Assembly: GCA_947591315.1 (NCBI GenBank)
Contig: CANQDD010000001.1
Location: forward strand, 62,001-126,000
Length of the DNA stretch: 64,000 bases
DNA from: an uncultured Clostridia bacterium
Lineage (GTDB): Bacteria > Bacillota > Clostridia > UBA1381
Reading direction: 5' to 3'
Positions 16,553 through 26,357 of this stretch are shown here, piece after piece. The notes under the pieces are model-generated. The model made no database searches, was not told where the DNA came from, and worked only from the letters and a program-made list of their open reading frames with translations. A program made the translations under genes and the position numbers. Numbering within the stretch: the first letter of the stretch is position 1; each line of letters begins with the position of its first letter.

Positions 16553-18670
16553 ATGAGAGTCGTGAAAAAAGACAATACGAAGGAAGAATTTAATGTGCAG
16601 AAGGTTGTCGCGGCGGTCAACAAGTCCGCATACCGCGCTCTTGTAAAATTTACGGACGAGGATATTGACTTCATCTGCAAATTCGTGACGGAGCAGGCGG
16701 AGGCTATGGGCAAGGAGGATATTCAGATTGCCGAAATGCACAACATAGTTGAGGGCGCGCTTGAAAGGGTTAATCCGAAGGTCGCGAAAAGCTACCGCGA
16801 TTACCGCAACTACAAGCAGGACTTTGTACAGATGCTCGACGAGGTTTACAAAAAGAGCCAGTCAATCATGTACATCGGCGACAAGGAGAACTCGAATACC
16901 GACTCGGCGCTCGTGTCCACGAAGCGCAGCCTGATTTTTAACCAGCTTAACAAGGAGCTTTATAAAAAGTTTTTCCTGACCACGGAGGAACTGCAGGCAT
17001 GTCGTGACGGTTACATTTATATTCATGACATGTCGGCTCGCCGCGACACAATGAACTGCTGTCTGTTCGATATTAAAAACGTGCTGTCGGGCGGCTTTGA
17101 AATGGGTAATTTGTGGTACAACGAGCCCAAGACGCTCGACGTTGCGTTCGACGTAATAGGCGACATTATTCTGTCTGCCGCGTCGCAGCAGTACGGCGGC
17201 TTTACCGTGCCGAGCGCGGACAAAATTCTTGAGCCGTACGCTGAAAAGTCGTATAAGCTGTACATGGAGAAATACACGTCATTGGGACTTAGCGAGGAAC
17301 AAGCCGACAAGGTGACAATGGCGGACATTCAACGCGACTTTGAACAGGGCTTCCAGGGCTGGGAGTACAAGTTTAACTCCGTATCGTCGAGCCGCGGCGA
17401 TTATCCGTTCATAACCGTTACAATCGGCACGGGTACGGGACGTTTCGCGAAAATGGCGTCAATTACAATGCTGAATGTAAGAAAGGGCGGACAGGGCAAA
17501 AAAGGTCACAAAAAGCCTGTTCTGTTCCCGAAGGTGGTATTTTTGTACGATGAAAATCTCCACGGCAAGGGCAAGCCCTTGGAGGACGTGTTTGAAGCGG
17601 GTATAGACTGCTCGATGAGGAGTATGTACCCCGACTGGCTGTCGCTTACCGGAGAGGGTTACGTGCCGTCGATGTATAAGAAGTACGGCGAGATTATTTC
17701 ACCGATGGGCTGCCGTGCATTCCTGTCGCCGTGGTACGAGAGAGGCGGCATGCAGCCCGCCGACGAAAACGACAAGCCTGTGTTCGTCGGACGTTTTAAC
17801 ATAGGCGTGGTGTCGCTGCACCTGCCGATGATTTACTCAAAGGCGAAGCAGGAAAACAGGGACTTTTTTGAGGTTCTTGACTATTACCTTGAGCTTATCA
17901 GAAATCTGCACCTCCGCACATATGACTATCTCGGTGAAATGCGCGCGTCAACGAATCCGCTCGCGTACTGCGAGGGCGGCTTCTACGGCGGACACCTCGG
18001 CATACACGACAAGATCAAGCCGCTTCTTAAGTCTGCTACCGCATCGTTCGGAATAACGGCTCTCAACGAGCTTCAGCAGCTTCACAACAAGAAGTCGCTC
18101 GTTGAGGACGGCGAATTTGCGCTTGAAACCTTGCGGCATATAAACGATATGGTTGACAAATTTAAGAAAGAGGACGGCAGACTTTACGCTATTTACGGCA
18201 CGCCTGCGGAGTCGCTGTGCGGCTTGCAGGTGACGCAGTACAGGAAGAAGTACGGCATAGTCGAGAACGTGTCCGACAGGGAATACGTGTCCAACAGCTT
18301 CCACTGCCACGTTACCGAGGATATTACGCCGATTGAAAAGCAGGATCTCGAAAAACGCTTCTGGAACCTGTGCAACGGCGGTAAAATTCAGTATGTGAAA
18401 TATCCCGTAAACTACAACAGGGAAGCCGTCAAGACACTTGTGCGCCGCGCTATGGATATGGGCTTTTACGAGGGTGTCAACATGTCACTCGCATACTGCG
18501 ACGACTGCGGCTACGAGGAGCTTGAAATGGACGTATGCCCGAAATGCGGCAGCAGAAATCTCACCAAAATAGAAAGAATGAACGGCTATCTGTCATACTC
18601 GCGTGTAAAGGGCGACACGCGCCTCAACAGCGCGAAAATGGCGGAAATAGCGGAAAGGAAAAGTATGTAA
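16553..18670 (+). CDS. nrdD: anaerobic ribonucleoside-triphosphate reductase
   Basis: Class III glycyl-radical enzyme that makes dNTPs without oxygen. The 705-aa protein has an N-terminal ATP-cone (about 1-95), the barrel with active-site Cys in CRAFLSPWYERGG, the zinc site CDDC...CPKC near the C-terminus, and the glycyl-radical loop RMNGYLSYSR with the radical Gly near residue 678. The ATG at 16553 is preferred over an in-frame GTG at 16544 that would sit on the GAGGTG ribosome site. nrdG follows immediately, and dut 14 nt after that. The operon is under apparent NrdR control. Confidence 0.96.
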   Translation: MRVVKKDNTKEEFNVQKVVAAVNKSAYRALVKFTDEDIDFICKFVTEQAEAMGKEDIQIAEMHNIVEGALERVNPKVAKSYRDYRNYKQDFVQMLDEVYKKSQSIMYIGDKENSNTDSALVSTKRSLIFNQLNKELYKKFFLTTEELQACRDGYIYIHDMSARRDTMNCCLFDIKNVLSGGFEMGNLWYNEPKTLDVAFDVIGDIILSAASQQYGGFTVPSADKILEPYAEKSYKLYMEKYTSLGLSEEQADKVTMADIQRDFEQGFQGWEYKFNSVSSSRGDYPFITVTIGTGTGRFAKMASITMLNVRKGGQGKKGHKKPVLFPKVVFLYDENLHGKGKPLEDVFEAGIDCSMRSMYPDWLSLTGEGYVPSMYKKYGEIISPMGCRAFLSPWYERGGMQPADENDKPVFVGRFNIGVVSLHLPMIYSKAKQENRDFFEVLDYYLELIRNLHLRTYDYLGEMRASTNPLAYCEGGFYGGHLGIHDKIKPLLKSATASFGITALNELQQLHNKKSLVEDGEFALETLRHINDMVDKFKKEDGRLYAIYGTPAESLCGLQVTQYRKKYGIVENVSDREYVSNSFHCHVTEDITPIEKQDLEKRFWNLCNGGKIQYVKYPVNYNREAVKTLVRRAMDMGFYEGVNMSLAYCDDCGYEELEMDVCPKCGSRNLTKIERMNGYLSYSRVKGDTRLNSAKMAEIAERKSM

Positions 18671-19162
18671 ATGCGCTATCACAATATAACAAAGGACGAT
18701 ATGCTTAACGGCGACGGTCTGAGAGTTGTTTTGTGGGTAGCCGGCTGTGACCATCGGTGCGAAAAATGTCAAAATCCGGTGACGTGGGATATTAACGGCG
18801 GACTGGAATTTGACGAAGCAGCAGAGAAGGAGCTTTTCACGGAAGCGGACAAGCCGTATATATCGGGACTTACCGTAAGCGGCGGCGATCCGCTGCACCC
18901 GAGCAACCGACGAGACGTGGGTGAAGTTATAAAACGGTTCAAGAAAAAATTTCCCGATAAAACCGTGTGGCTCTACACAGGCTACGAATGGCACGAGGTC
19001 AGGGATTTACCGTTTATGAGCATGGTGGACGTGCTTGTGGACGGCAGGTACATAGACGCGCTGCGCGATGTAAATCTTCCGTGGCGCGGCAGCTCGAATC
19101 AGAAGGTCATAGACGTTAAGAAAAGTCTCGAAACCGGCAAGACGGTGCTTGTCATGAAATAA
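18671..19162 (+). CDS. nrdG: anaerobic ribonucleotide reductase activating protein
   Basis: Radical-SAM activase that installs the glycyl radical on NrdD. The 163-aa protein has the cluster motif CDHRCEKC (CxxxCxxC) and the SAM-binding SGGDP motif. Its ATG abuts the nrdD stop, as expected for a fixed-ratio pair. Confidence 0.95.
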   Translation: MRYHNITKDDMLNGDGLRVVLWVAGCDHRCEKCQNPVTWDINGGLEFDEAAEKELFTEADKPYISGLTVSGGDPLHPSNRRDVGEVIKRFKKKFPDKTVWLYTGYEWHEVRDLPFMSMVDVLVDGRYIDALRDVNLPWRGSSNQKVIDVKKSLETGKTVLVMK

Positions 19163-19176
19163 AGGAGAATAAACAA

Positions 19177-19683
19177 ATGCGGAGAGTAGCAAAATTTGAG
19201 AAGGTGAGTATGGAGCAGTTTAAGGCTGACTGGACAGACACGTTCGGAGAGACGGGGGATATAGAGGAGATATACAACTCTGTAAAGCTGCCGTCGCGCG
19301 CGACTGCAGGCAGCGCCGGATATGATTTTTACACGCCCTGCGCCGTCAGTATCGCGCCGGGCGAGAGCATGAAGATACCGACCGGCATACGCGTAAAAAT
19401 CGACGACGGCTGGGTGCTCAAAATTTATCCAAGGAGCGGTCTCGGCTTTAAGTTCCGTCTGCAGATGAACAACACCGTCGGCATAATCGACAGCGACTAT
19501 TATATGAGCGACAACGAGGGGCATATTTTCTGCAAGATAATGAACGACTCAAATGAGGGCAAAACCGTGTCGCTTGACGCGGGCACGGGATTTTGTCAGG
19601 GAATATTCGTCGAGTACGGCATAACTGTTGACGACGACGCTGACGCCGCCCGCAACGGTGGTTTCGGCAGCACAGGAAATTAA
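19177..19683 (+). CDS. dut: dUTP diphosphatase-like protein
   Basis: Predicted to hydrolyse dUTP to dUMP, keeping uracil out of DNA. The 168-aa protein shows the trimeric dUTPase motifs: SAGYD (motif 1), YPRSGLGFK (motif 2), NNTVGIIDSDY (motif 3) and the C-terminal RNGGFGSTG (motif 5). A roughly 35-residue N-terminal extension precedes the fold. Its place behind nrdDG links it to dNTP supply. A dCTP deaminase-like activity in the same fold is less likely. Confidence 0.88.
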   Translation: MRRVAKFEKVSMEQFKADWTDTFGETGDIEEIYNSVKLPSRATAGSAGYDFYTPCAVSIAPGESMKIPTGIRVKIDDGWVLKIYPRSGLGFKFRLQMNNTVGIIDSDYYMSDNEGHIFCKIMNDSNEGKTVSLDAGTGFCQGIFVEYGITVDDDADAARNGGFGSTGN

Positions 19684-19690
19684 ATCATAC

Positions 19691-19720
19691 AAAAAGACTT
19701 CCCGTCGGGAAGTCTTTTTT
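19691..19720. terminator. terminator between dut and walK
   Basis: AAAAAGACTTCCCG/CGGGAAGTCTTTTT hairpin with A- and T-runs on both sides; works for both convergent operons. Confidence 0.9.
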
Positions 19721-19723
19721 ACG

Positions 19724-21541
19724 TTATTCATTCACGGGAATGGAAATAGTAACCTCCGTACCCTTATGCAGCTCGCTCGAAATCTTAATCTTGCCGCCAA
19801 AGCTCGATTCGATCGACTGCTTTGCGATTGCGAGACCGAGACCCGTGCCGCCGGTGTCACGCGAGCGTGCCTTATCGACGCGGTAGAAACGGTCAAATAT
19901 GTGCGGCAGCTTATCCTCGGCAATACCGATACCGTTGTCCTGGACTTTGATATTTATATCGGTGTAAACCTTGCTCGAATACACCTCGATTGTGCCGCCC
20001 TCGCTCGTGTATTTCAGAGCGTTTGAGATTACGTTTATAATCGCTCTTTCGAGCACGTCGCGGTCACCCGTTATTATGGGTACGTCGTTAATCGGCGTAT
20101 ACGTGAGCGTCTGCCGCTTCTTCTTTGCCTGTAAATCCATTCTGTCAACAATCGTTTCAAGCATTTTCCTAACGTCTATCTGCTCGGGCGGCTTTAAGAA
20201 TGTCTGATTTTCGTCAAGCTCGCTGAGTGTCAGAAGGTCGCTTATAATTCTTGCCATTCTGTCCGACTCGGACGCTATAACATCAAGAAAACGCACCTGA
20301 AGCTCTCTGTCAACATCGGGCGAGTCGGCAAGCGTTTCCGAATATGATTTAATCGTCGTAAGCGGCGTTCTTAGCTCGTGCGACACATTCGCCACAAAGT
20401 CGCGGCGTGATTGCTCCAGCTTTTCCTGCTTTGTAATATCGTGTATTACAACTATAATACCGCCTGCCTTATTTTCCGCCTTAAATGTCGCGAAATTGAG
20501 GTGTAGATAGTGGTTAGCCACCTTAATCTCACGCTCCACGCTGCCGTCGGTCTGCATATACAAAAGGTCTCCGAGCTTGATATCTGCGTTTATCTCCTTG
20601 AAAAATCTGTCAAAATTTATGTCGTCAAGATAGCGGCGCTTTAACAGTTTTTTCGCTTCAGGATTGCAGTGCAGAAGTCTGCCCTTCATATCAAAAGCGA
20701 GAATACCGTCGTTCATATTTTGAAGTATCGTCTCAACCTTGATTTTCTCACCCATAGCCTGGTCAGACGACTGCTTTCTTGTATGGGCGAGATACAGGAG
20801 CGAGTTTGTAAGATTGCCGAGCTCGTCGTTGGTGTCGGAGTGTTCAAGCGCGTTAATGTCGCCGTCCGCGAGCTTACGCGCTTTAATCGAAAGTTGCTGT
20901 ATCGGTATCGTAATTGAACGCGCTATAAGTATTCCGACAACAGCCGAGATAACAAGTGACAGAAGCAGCGAAATAAGCAATATGCGTATAAGGTTTTGCG
21001 TAACGGCTCTCTGAGTTGAACAGTCGTCACGTACGTATACTATAAAGCTCATATCGTCGCCGTTTATCAGCGGAAGCGCGTAGTCCATATATGGTTTTGT
21101 TATGCTCGTTTCCTTCTGCTCGCTGCCCTCAGCCGCCTGCTCTATGGTGGGCGTTGAATTTACCGACGACGAGCCGTCCGACGCTTTAAGCACGTCGCCG
21201 GACGCGGTTTCGATTATATAATACACCCTTGACGACGTTATTCCGAGTTTGCCCGAATGTGACGACAGAACATCGTTTATCATATTCACGCTGTTAAAGG
21301 TTTTGTTTGATATTGTAAGCGAACGGTCGTCGGCTTCGTCCGACGGGACAGGCAGCTCGTTTGCCGCGGCAAGCAAATCATTTTTAACGTCCGCGTCAAA
21401 CACTTCGTTTATATCGTCGGAAAAAGCTCTGTGATAGTAATTCGCAACTCCGAATATATTGAAGCTGCCTATCAAAAGCTCCGTTGCAAGCACGAGAAGC
21501 ACAAACAGCAGCGTTATTTTCCATCGTATGCTTTTAAACAT
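19724..21541 (-). CDS. walK: WalK-like sensor histidine kinase
   Basis: Membrane sensor kinase, probably the cell-wall homeostasis kinase WalK/VicK. The 605-aa protein has two membrane helices (about 6-28 and 180-202) around an extracellular sensor, a HAMP domain, a PAS domain, HisKA with the phospho-His in NVSHELRTP, and HATPase boxes NVISNALKYT, DNGIGI and GTGLGLAI. The ATG at 21541 is taken; a TTG three codons earlier lies too close to the AAAGGA site. walHIJ, which often follow in Firmicutes, are absent. Confidence 0.85.
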   Translation of the reverse strand: MFKSIRWKITLLFVLLVLATELLIGSFNIFGVANYYHRAFSDDINEVFDADVKNDLLAAANELPVPSDEADDRSLTISNKTFNSVNMINDVLSSHSGKLGITSSRVYYIIETASGDVLKASDGSSSVNSTPTIEQAAEGSEQKETSITKPYMDYALPLINGDDMSFIVYVRDDCSTQRAVTQNLIRILLISLLLSLVISAVVGILIARSITIPIQQLSIKARKLADGDINALEHSDTNDELGNLTNSLLYLAHTRKQSSDQAMGEKIKVETILQNMNDGILAFDMKGRLLHCNPEAKKLLKRRYLDDINFDRFFKEINADIKLGDLLYMQTDGSVEREIKVANHYLHLNFATFKAENKAGGIIVVIHDITKQEKLEQSRRDFVANVSHELRTPLTTIKSYSETLADSPDVDRELQVRFLDVIASESDRMARIISDLLTLSELDENQTFLKPPEQIDVRKMLETIVDRMDLQAKKKRQTLTYTPINDVPIITGDRDVLERAIINVISNALKYTSEGGTIEVYSSKVYTDINIKVQDNGIGIAEDKLPHIFDRFYRVDKARSRDTGGTGLGLAIAKQSIESSFGGKIKISSELHKGTEVTISIPVNE

Positions 21542-21622
21542 AATATGCAATAATCCTTTCGGTAAAAATACGGTAAAGCACCCAAAACATATCGTTTCGG
21601 GTGCCTTATTTTTAGGTTTGTT

Positions 21623-22327
21623 TTATTTGTTGAAGTAGTAACCCACTCCGCGCTTTGTAATTATATACTTCGGCATACTGGGGTCGTCCTCAATTTTTTC
21701 GCGCAGACGTCTTACGGTTACGTCAACGGTTCTCACGTCTCCGTAATACTCATAACCCCATACGTTTTCGAGCAGCTTTTCTCTCGAAAAGATTTTTCCG
21801 GGCTGCTGAGCGAGGAAGCGTAAAAGCTCAAATTCTCTGAGAGTTATGTCTATAACCGTGCCGTTCTTCGATACCTCGTAGCGGTCTATGTTAATCGTTA
21901 AATCACCCGATACGATCGTATCCTGATTATCCGTATCCGATTCCTGCGCCGGCGCTGCCGCTGCCGCGCTTCTGCGGAGATTTGCCTTAACTCTTGCGGC
22001 AAGCTCGCGCATGGAGTAGGGCTTTGTAATATAATCGTCAGCTCCAAGCTCAAGACCGAGCACCTTGTCAACCTCGTCCTCTCTTGCCGTAAGCATTATA
22101 ATGGGAACCTGCGACTGCTCGCGTACCTTTTTGCAGACCTCCCAGCCGTCAAGTCCGGGCAGCATTACGTCAAGCAAAATAAGATCGGGATGTTCCGTCA
22201 GAGCCATTTCAAGACCTTTAACGCCGTCAAGCGCGGAAAGCGTCTTATAGCCTTCCTTACCAAGCGAAAATGTGAGTATGTCATTGATATTCTGCTCGTC
22301 CTCAATTACAAGTATCGTACGTTCCAT
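21623..22327 (-). CDS. walR: WalR-like response regulator
   Basis: OmpR-family regulator of 234 aa. The receiver domain has the phosphoacceptor Asp in LILLDVMLPG and the Lys in DDYITKPYS. An Ala-rich linker (AAAAAPAQ) leads to a winged-helix DNA-binding domain ending in TKRGVGYYF. Its pairing with a WalK-like kinase 81 nt downstream and the close WalR-type C-terminus support the name. A hairpin (21575-21605) with only weak T-tracts lies between the two genes and may tune the kinase level. Confidence 0.88.
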   Translation of the reverse strand: MERTILVIEDEQNINDILTFSLGKEGYKTLSALDGVKGLEMALTEHPDLILLDVMLPGLDGWEVCKKVREQSQVPIIMLTAREDEVDKVLGLELGADDYITKPYSMRELAARVKANLRRSAAAAAPAQESDTDNQDTIVSGDLTINIDRYEVSKNGTVIDITLREFELLRFLAQQPGKIFSREKLLENVWGYEYYGDVRTVDVTVRRLREKIEDDPSMPKYIITKRGVGYYFNK

Positions 22328-22388
22328 TTACCTCAATTCCTTTCAAATTCCGTATTTTCAGATATATGTTCTCAAAATAGTTACATAC

Positions 22389-22417
22389 ATTTTATCACTA
22401 AATGACATTTTTTTCAA
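22389..22417 (-). promoter_or_regulatory. sigma-A promoter of walRK
   Basis: On the minus strand TTGAAA, 17-bp spacer, TAAAAT. Confidence 0.65.
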
Positions 22418-22476
22418 GAGAATTTTACAAAAAAATCATAATTACCTTTATTTTTTTGAATATTTTTACTATGATA

Positions 22477-22505
22477 TAGACAATTCGGTAAAAATGGTGT
22501 ATAAT
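22477..22505 (+). promoter_or_regulatory. sigma-A promoter of pyr operon
   Basis: TAGACA, 17-bp spacer, TATAAT. The expected start near 22512 leaves only about 34 nt before pyrR, too short for a classic PyrR attenuator. Confidence 0.72.
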
Positions 22506-22545
22506 GTTAAGGATAAAATACTTTTGAAACAGGGGAGGAAAGCGT

Positions 22546-23100
22546 ATGGCAGAGTACATCGAGAAAACGGTGCTGATGGACGCCGCGACGGTAAAGCGCG
22601 CCGTAAGCCGTATGGCGTATGAGATAGTCGAGCGCAACAGAGGCACGGACAACCTTGTCATTATCGGAATACAGACAAAGGGCGTGACGCTGGCGAAGCT
22701 TCTTTTGGAGAGAATAAAGGAAATCGAGGATATACGTCTGCCGCTTGGCAGTCTCGACATCACCTTTTACCGCGACGATCTGACGCGTCTGGGCAAGCAC
22801 CCCGTTGTTGCGGGCAGCGATATTGCGTTTACGATAGAGGATAAGAAAATTATACTTGTGGACGACGTGCTTTTTTCGGGCAGAACGGTACGCTGCGCCA
22901 TGGATGAGCTTTTCGACATGGGCAGACCGGAGAGGATAGAGCTTGCGGTGCTTGTGGACAGGGGCAGACGCGAGCTCCCGATAAGCGCCGGATATATCGG
23001 CAAAAGCATACAGACCTCCGCGGACGAATATATAAACGTCGAGGTGACGGACGGGGAGATAAGCAAGGTATCTCTGTGTGAAAGAGAGGGAAGAAGATGA
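22546..23100 (+). CDS. pyrR: PyrR regulator / uracil phosphoribosyltransferase
   Basis: UMP-sensing RNA-binding regulator of pyrimidine synthesis with side uracil phosphoribosyltransferase activity. The 184-aa protein has the PRPP motif [13 protein letters not shown] and the basic surface typical of the family. First gene of pyrRBCFKD; its stop overlaps the pyrB start (ATGA). No PyrR-type attenuator is visible before pyrR or in the overlaps, so control may be translational, may act elsewhere, or PyrR may be mainly enzymatic here. Confidence 0.95.
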   Translation: MAEYIEKTVLMDAATVKRAVSRMAYEIVERNRGTDNLVIIGIQTKGVTLAKLLLERIKEIEDIRLPLGSLDITFYRDDLTRLGKHPVVAGSDIAFTIEDKKIILVDDVLFSGRTVRCAMDELFDMGRPERIELAVLVDRGRRELPISAGYIGKSIQTSADEYINVEVTDGEISKVSLCEREGRR

Positions 23101-24035
23101 AGAGAAAAGACCTTTTGGGGCTTAAGGATTTGAGCGCCGAGGAAATAAAAAACATACTGCGCGCGGCTGAAACGATGAAGCTTATAATAAAACAGCCAAG
23201 TAAAAAAACGCCGCACCTTCAGGGCAGAACGGTAGTAAATCTCTTTTACGAGAACAGTACGCGCACGCGTCTTTCGTTTGAGCTTGCGGCGAAGTACATG
23301 AGCGCGAACGCGGCGAACATAACAGCGAGCGGTTCGTCGGTGCAGAAGGGCGAAACGCTCATCGACACCGCAAACACTATTAACGCCATGGGTACGGATA
23401 TACTCGTAATGCGCCACAGCATGTCGGGCGCGCCGCACCTTTTAGCGCCGCTTGTAAGCGCGTCGGTCGTAAACGCAGGCGACGGCATGAACGAACACCC
23501 GACGCAGGCGCTTTTGGATATGCTCACAATAAAGGAAAAGAAAGGTCATATCGGCGGTCTTAAGGTCGCTATAATAGGCGACATAAAGCACAGCAGAGTT
23601 GTAAGGAGCAATATATACGGCTTGACAAAGCTCGGCGCGGAGGTAAGCGTCGGAGGCCCCGCTACGCTTATACCGCAGGGCATGGAGAAAATGGGCTGCA
23701 AGGTGTTCAAGAGCATACAGGAAGCCATTATCGATGCCGATGTTGTAATGGGACTTCGTATACAGCTCGAACGCCAAAAGAGCGGACTGTTCCCGAGCCT
23801 TCGGGAATACTACAGATTTTTCGGAGTGGACGACGCGCGGCTTAAATACGCCAAACCGGACGCGCTTGTAATGCACCCGGGACCCGTAAACCGTGGCGTT
23901 GAATTTTCCACAAGCGTCATAGACGGCGAGGCAAGCGTTATAAACGAGCAGGTGACGAGCGGCGTTGCGGTCAGAATGGCTGTAATGTATCTTCTTTCGA
24001 GAGGCGGATTTGACACAGAGGAGGATGACGGATAA
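23097..24035 (+). CDS. pyrB: aspartate carbamoyltransferase catalytic subunit
   Basis: Makes N-carbamoyl-aspartate from carbamoyl phosphate and aspartate. The 312-aa protein has the carbamoyl-phosphate motif [19 protein letters not shown], and the [14 protein letters not shown] loop. No pyrI regulatory subunit is nearby. Translationally coupled to pyrR and pyrC by 4-nt and 1-nt overlaps. Confidence 0.97.
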   Translation: MKRKDLLGLKDLSAEEIKNILRAAETMKLIIKQPSKKTPHLQGRTVVNLFYENSTRTRLSFELAAKYMSANAANITASGSSVQKGETLIDTANTINAMGTDILVMRHSMSGAPHLLAPLVSASVVNAGDGMNEHPTQALLDMLTIKEKKGHIGGLKVAIIGDIKHSRVVRSNIYGLTKLGAEVSVGGPATLIPQGMEKMGCKVFKSIQEAIIDADVVMGLRIQLERQKSGLFPSLREYYRFFGVDDARLKYAKPDALVMHPGPVNRGVEFSTSVIDGEASVINEQVTSGVAVRMAVMYLLSRGGFDTEEDDG

Positions 24036-25327
24036 TGAGAATACTTATAAAGGGCGGCAGAGTGATAGATCCCGAAAACAATATTGACAAGGTTACGGAC
24101 GTGTTCATTGACAAGGGTGTAATTTCCGAAATAGGCGACGATCTCGGACTTGAGGGCATTGACATGGAGGTTATCGACGCCGCTGGCAAAATCGTATCGC
24201 CCGGTCTTGTGGATATGCACTGTCACCTCCGCGATCCGGGTCAGGAGTATAAGGAGGACATCGAGACAGGCACGAGAAGCGCCGTAATGGGCGGTATAAC
24301 GTCGATTGCGTGTATGCCGAATACAAAGCCTGTCGCGGATAACGAGACGGTTATTTCGTACATTATAAACAAGGCAAAGGAAGTCGGATATGTAAACGTG
24401 TACCCGATAGGCGCGGTGTCAAAGGGACTTAAGGGCGAGGAGCTTGCCGAGATAGGTGAGATGAAGTTTGCCGGTGCGGTCGCAATCTCCGACGACGGAC
24501 GCCCAGTTACCGAATCGGGACTGATGCGCCGCGCGATGGAGTATGCCGACATGTTCGATATGAAGGTAATCTCCCATTGTGAGGACTTGGGACTTGCCGA
24601 CGGCGGTTACATGAACGAGGGCGCGGTCGCCACGGCTATGGGACTGCGCGGCATAACGCGCGCGGCGGAGGAAGTAATGGTGTCGCGCGACATTATAATC
24701 GCCGAGGCGATAGGCACGCCTGTGCACATCGCGCATGTAAGCACGCGGCTTTCCGTAGACCTTGTACGTCAGGCGAAAAAGCGCGGTGTGCGTGTCACTT
24801 GCGAAACGTGTCCGCACTACTTCACGCTTACGGAAAAGGCGGTCGAGGGCTTTAACACCTTCGCGAAGATGAACCCGCCGCTTCGTACCGACGACGATGT
24901 TGCGGCAATTAAAGAGGGACTTAAAGACGGCACGATTGACTGTATCGTAACCGACCACGCGCCGCACCACATAGACGAGAAAAACTGCGAGTTCGCGCTT
25001 GCGTTAAACGGCATTGTTGGCTTTGAAACATCACTCGGACTGGGACTTAAATACCTCGTGGAGCCCGGTGTGCTTACGATAAACGAGCTTATTGAAAAAA
25101 TGGCGGTCAATCCGTCGCGTATTCTGGGACTTAATAAGGGAAATCTTAAAATCGGCAACGCCGCCGACGTTACGATATTCGACCCTAATAAGGAATGGAC
25201 GGTGGATATTACAAAGCTGCACTCAAAGAGCAAAAATTCGCCTTACGACGGATTTAAGCTTTTAGGCAAGCCGGAATACGTTATTGTGGGCGGCAAAATA
25301 AAGGTTAATCAGGGCGTTTTGTTGTAA
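24035..25327 (+). CDS. pyrC: dihydroorotase
   Basis: Zinc amidohydrolase that closes carbamoyl-aspartate to dihydroorotate. The 430-aa length indicates the longer type I class. Metal motifs are [28 protein letters not shown] and TDHAPH. The start overlaps the pyrB stop (TAATG). Confidence 0.97.
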   Translation: MRILIKGGRVIDPENNIDKVTDVFIDKGVISEIGDDLGLEGIDMEVIDAAGKIVSPGLVDMHCHLRDPGQEYKEDIETGTRSAVMGGITSIACMPNTKPVADNETVISYIINKAKEVGYVNVYPIGAVSKGLKGEELAEIGEMKFAGAVAISDDGRPVTESGLMRRAMEYADMFDMKVISHCEDLGLADGGYMNEGAVATAMGLRGITRAAEEVMVSRDIIIAEAIGTPVHIAHVSTRLSVDLVRQAKKRGVRVTCETCPHYFTLTEKAVEGFNTFAKMNPPLRTDDDVAAIKEGLKDGTIDCIVTDHAPHHIDEKNCEFALALNGIVGFETSLGLGLKYLVEPGVLTINELIEKMAVNPSRILGLNKGNLKIGNAADVTIFDPNKEWTVDITKLHSKSKNSPYDGFKLLGKPEYVIVGGKIKVNQGVLL

Positions 25328-25329
25328 AC

Positions 25330-25394
25330 TGTAGGGGCGAACCGTGTTCGTCCGTTTACAACGCATCACGGCGGGCGGCTGATGACCGCCCCTA
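25330..25394. repeat. intergenic palindromic repeat (GTAGGGGCG type)
   Basis: Ends GTAGGGGCG (25330-25338) and CGCCCCTAC (25386-25394) are perfect inverted copies around a GC-rich middle. From memory, very similar GTAGGGGCG-N-CGCCCCTAC elements are scattered through many clostridial genomes; they resemble small non-autonomous elements. It sits inside the pyr operon, 3 nt after pyrC. Confidence 0.7.
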
Positions 25395-25427
25395 CGATAT
25401 GATGATTATGAAAAAAGGAGAAAAAAT

Positions 25428-26345
25428 ATGTCGGTAGATTTACTTGTAAAGAAGATAAAGGAAAAGGGCAATCCGTCGGTTGCGGGACTTGATCCGAAAA
25501 TCGACTACGTGCCCGAATATATACGTAAAAAAGCATACACCGAGTACGGTCAAAACCTAAAGGGCGCGTGTGCGGCGATATGGGAATTTAACAAAGGTCT
25601 TATCGACGCGCTTTATGACGTTGTGCCGGCGGTAAAGCCGCAGAGCGCGTTTTACGAGATGTACGGACTTCACGGCGAAACAGTGCTTCACAAAACGATT
25701 CAATACGCTAAGGAAAAGGGCTTGTATGTCATTCTCGACGTTAAGCGTAACGACATAGGCTCGACCGCCGAGGCGTACTCGAAGGCGTACCTCGGTAAAA
25801 CAGCCGTTGACGGCATTGAGGAAGAAGCGTTCGGCGTGGACTGCGTGACGGTCAATCCGTACCTCGGTACTGACGGTGTAATGCCGTTTGTAAATGACTG
25901 CAAGGCGTACGATAAGGCGATATTTGCGCTTGTAAAGACGTCAAACCCCTCGTCCGGCGAGCTTCAGGATTTAATCGCGGACGGCGCACATATCTATGGA
26001 AAGGTCGCGGAGTGCGTAAACAAGTGGAACGCGGACACCATAGGCGAAAGCGGTTACGGTGCGGTCGGCGCGGTAGTCGGAGCGACATATCCCGAGCAGG
26101 CGGCGGCGCTACGCAAAATAATGAAGCAGTCGTATTTTCTCGTGCCCGGCTACGGCGCGCAGGGCGGCGGCGCGCAGGACGTTGTGCCGTGCTTTAACAG
26201 CGACGGTCTCGGCGCGATAGTAAACTCGTCGCGCGGTATTATGTGTGCGTATAAAAAGGGCAACTGGAAAGAGGAACAGTTCGCCGAAGCCGCAAGAGCG
26301 GAAGCAATACGCATGAGAGACGAGCTTACGTCCGTAATAAAATAA
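25428..26345 (+). CDS. pyrF: orotidine-5'-phosphate decarboxylase
   Basis: Final step to UMP. The 305-aa protein is the longer PyrF type. The catalytic Asp-Lys-x-x-Asp array is in LDVKRNDIG, and the phosphate loop lies near LVPGYGAQGG. It has a strong AAGGAG site and is separated from pyrC by the repeat above. Confidence 0.96.
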   Translation: MSVDLLVKKIKEKGNPSVAGLDPKIDYVPEYIRKKAYTEYGQNLKGACAAIWEFNKGLIDALYDVVPAVKPQSAFYEMYGLHGETVLHKTIQYAKEKGLYVILDVKRNDIGSTAEAYSKAYLGKTAVDGIEEEAFGVDCVTVNPYLGTDGVMPFVNDCKAYDKAIFALVKTSNPSSGELQDLIADGAHIYGKVAECVNKWNADTIGESGYGAVGAVVGATYPEQAAALRKIMKQSYFLVPGYGAQGGGAQDVVPCFNSDGLGAIVNSSRGIMCAYKKGNWKEEQFAEAARAEAIRMRDELTSVIK

Positions 26346-26357
26346 GGAGACAGCATT

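Noticed and set aside
22428-22545. PyrR attenuator or riboswitch before pyrR
   Set aside because: Searched by eye for a PyrR loop and a terminator; the leader is too short and neither is present.
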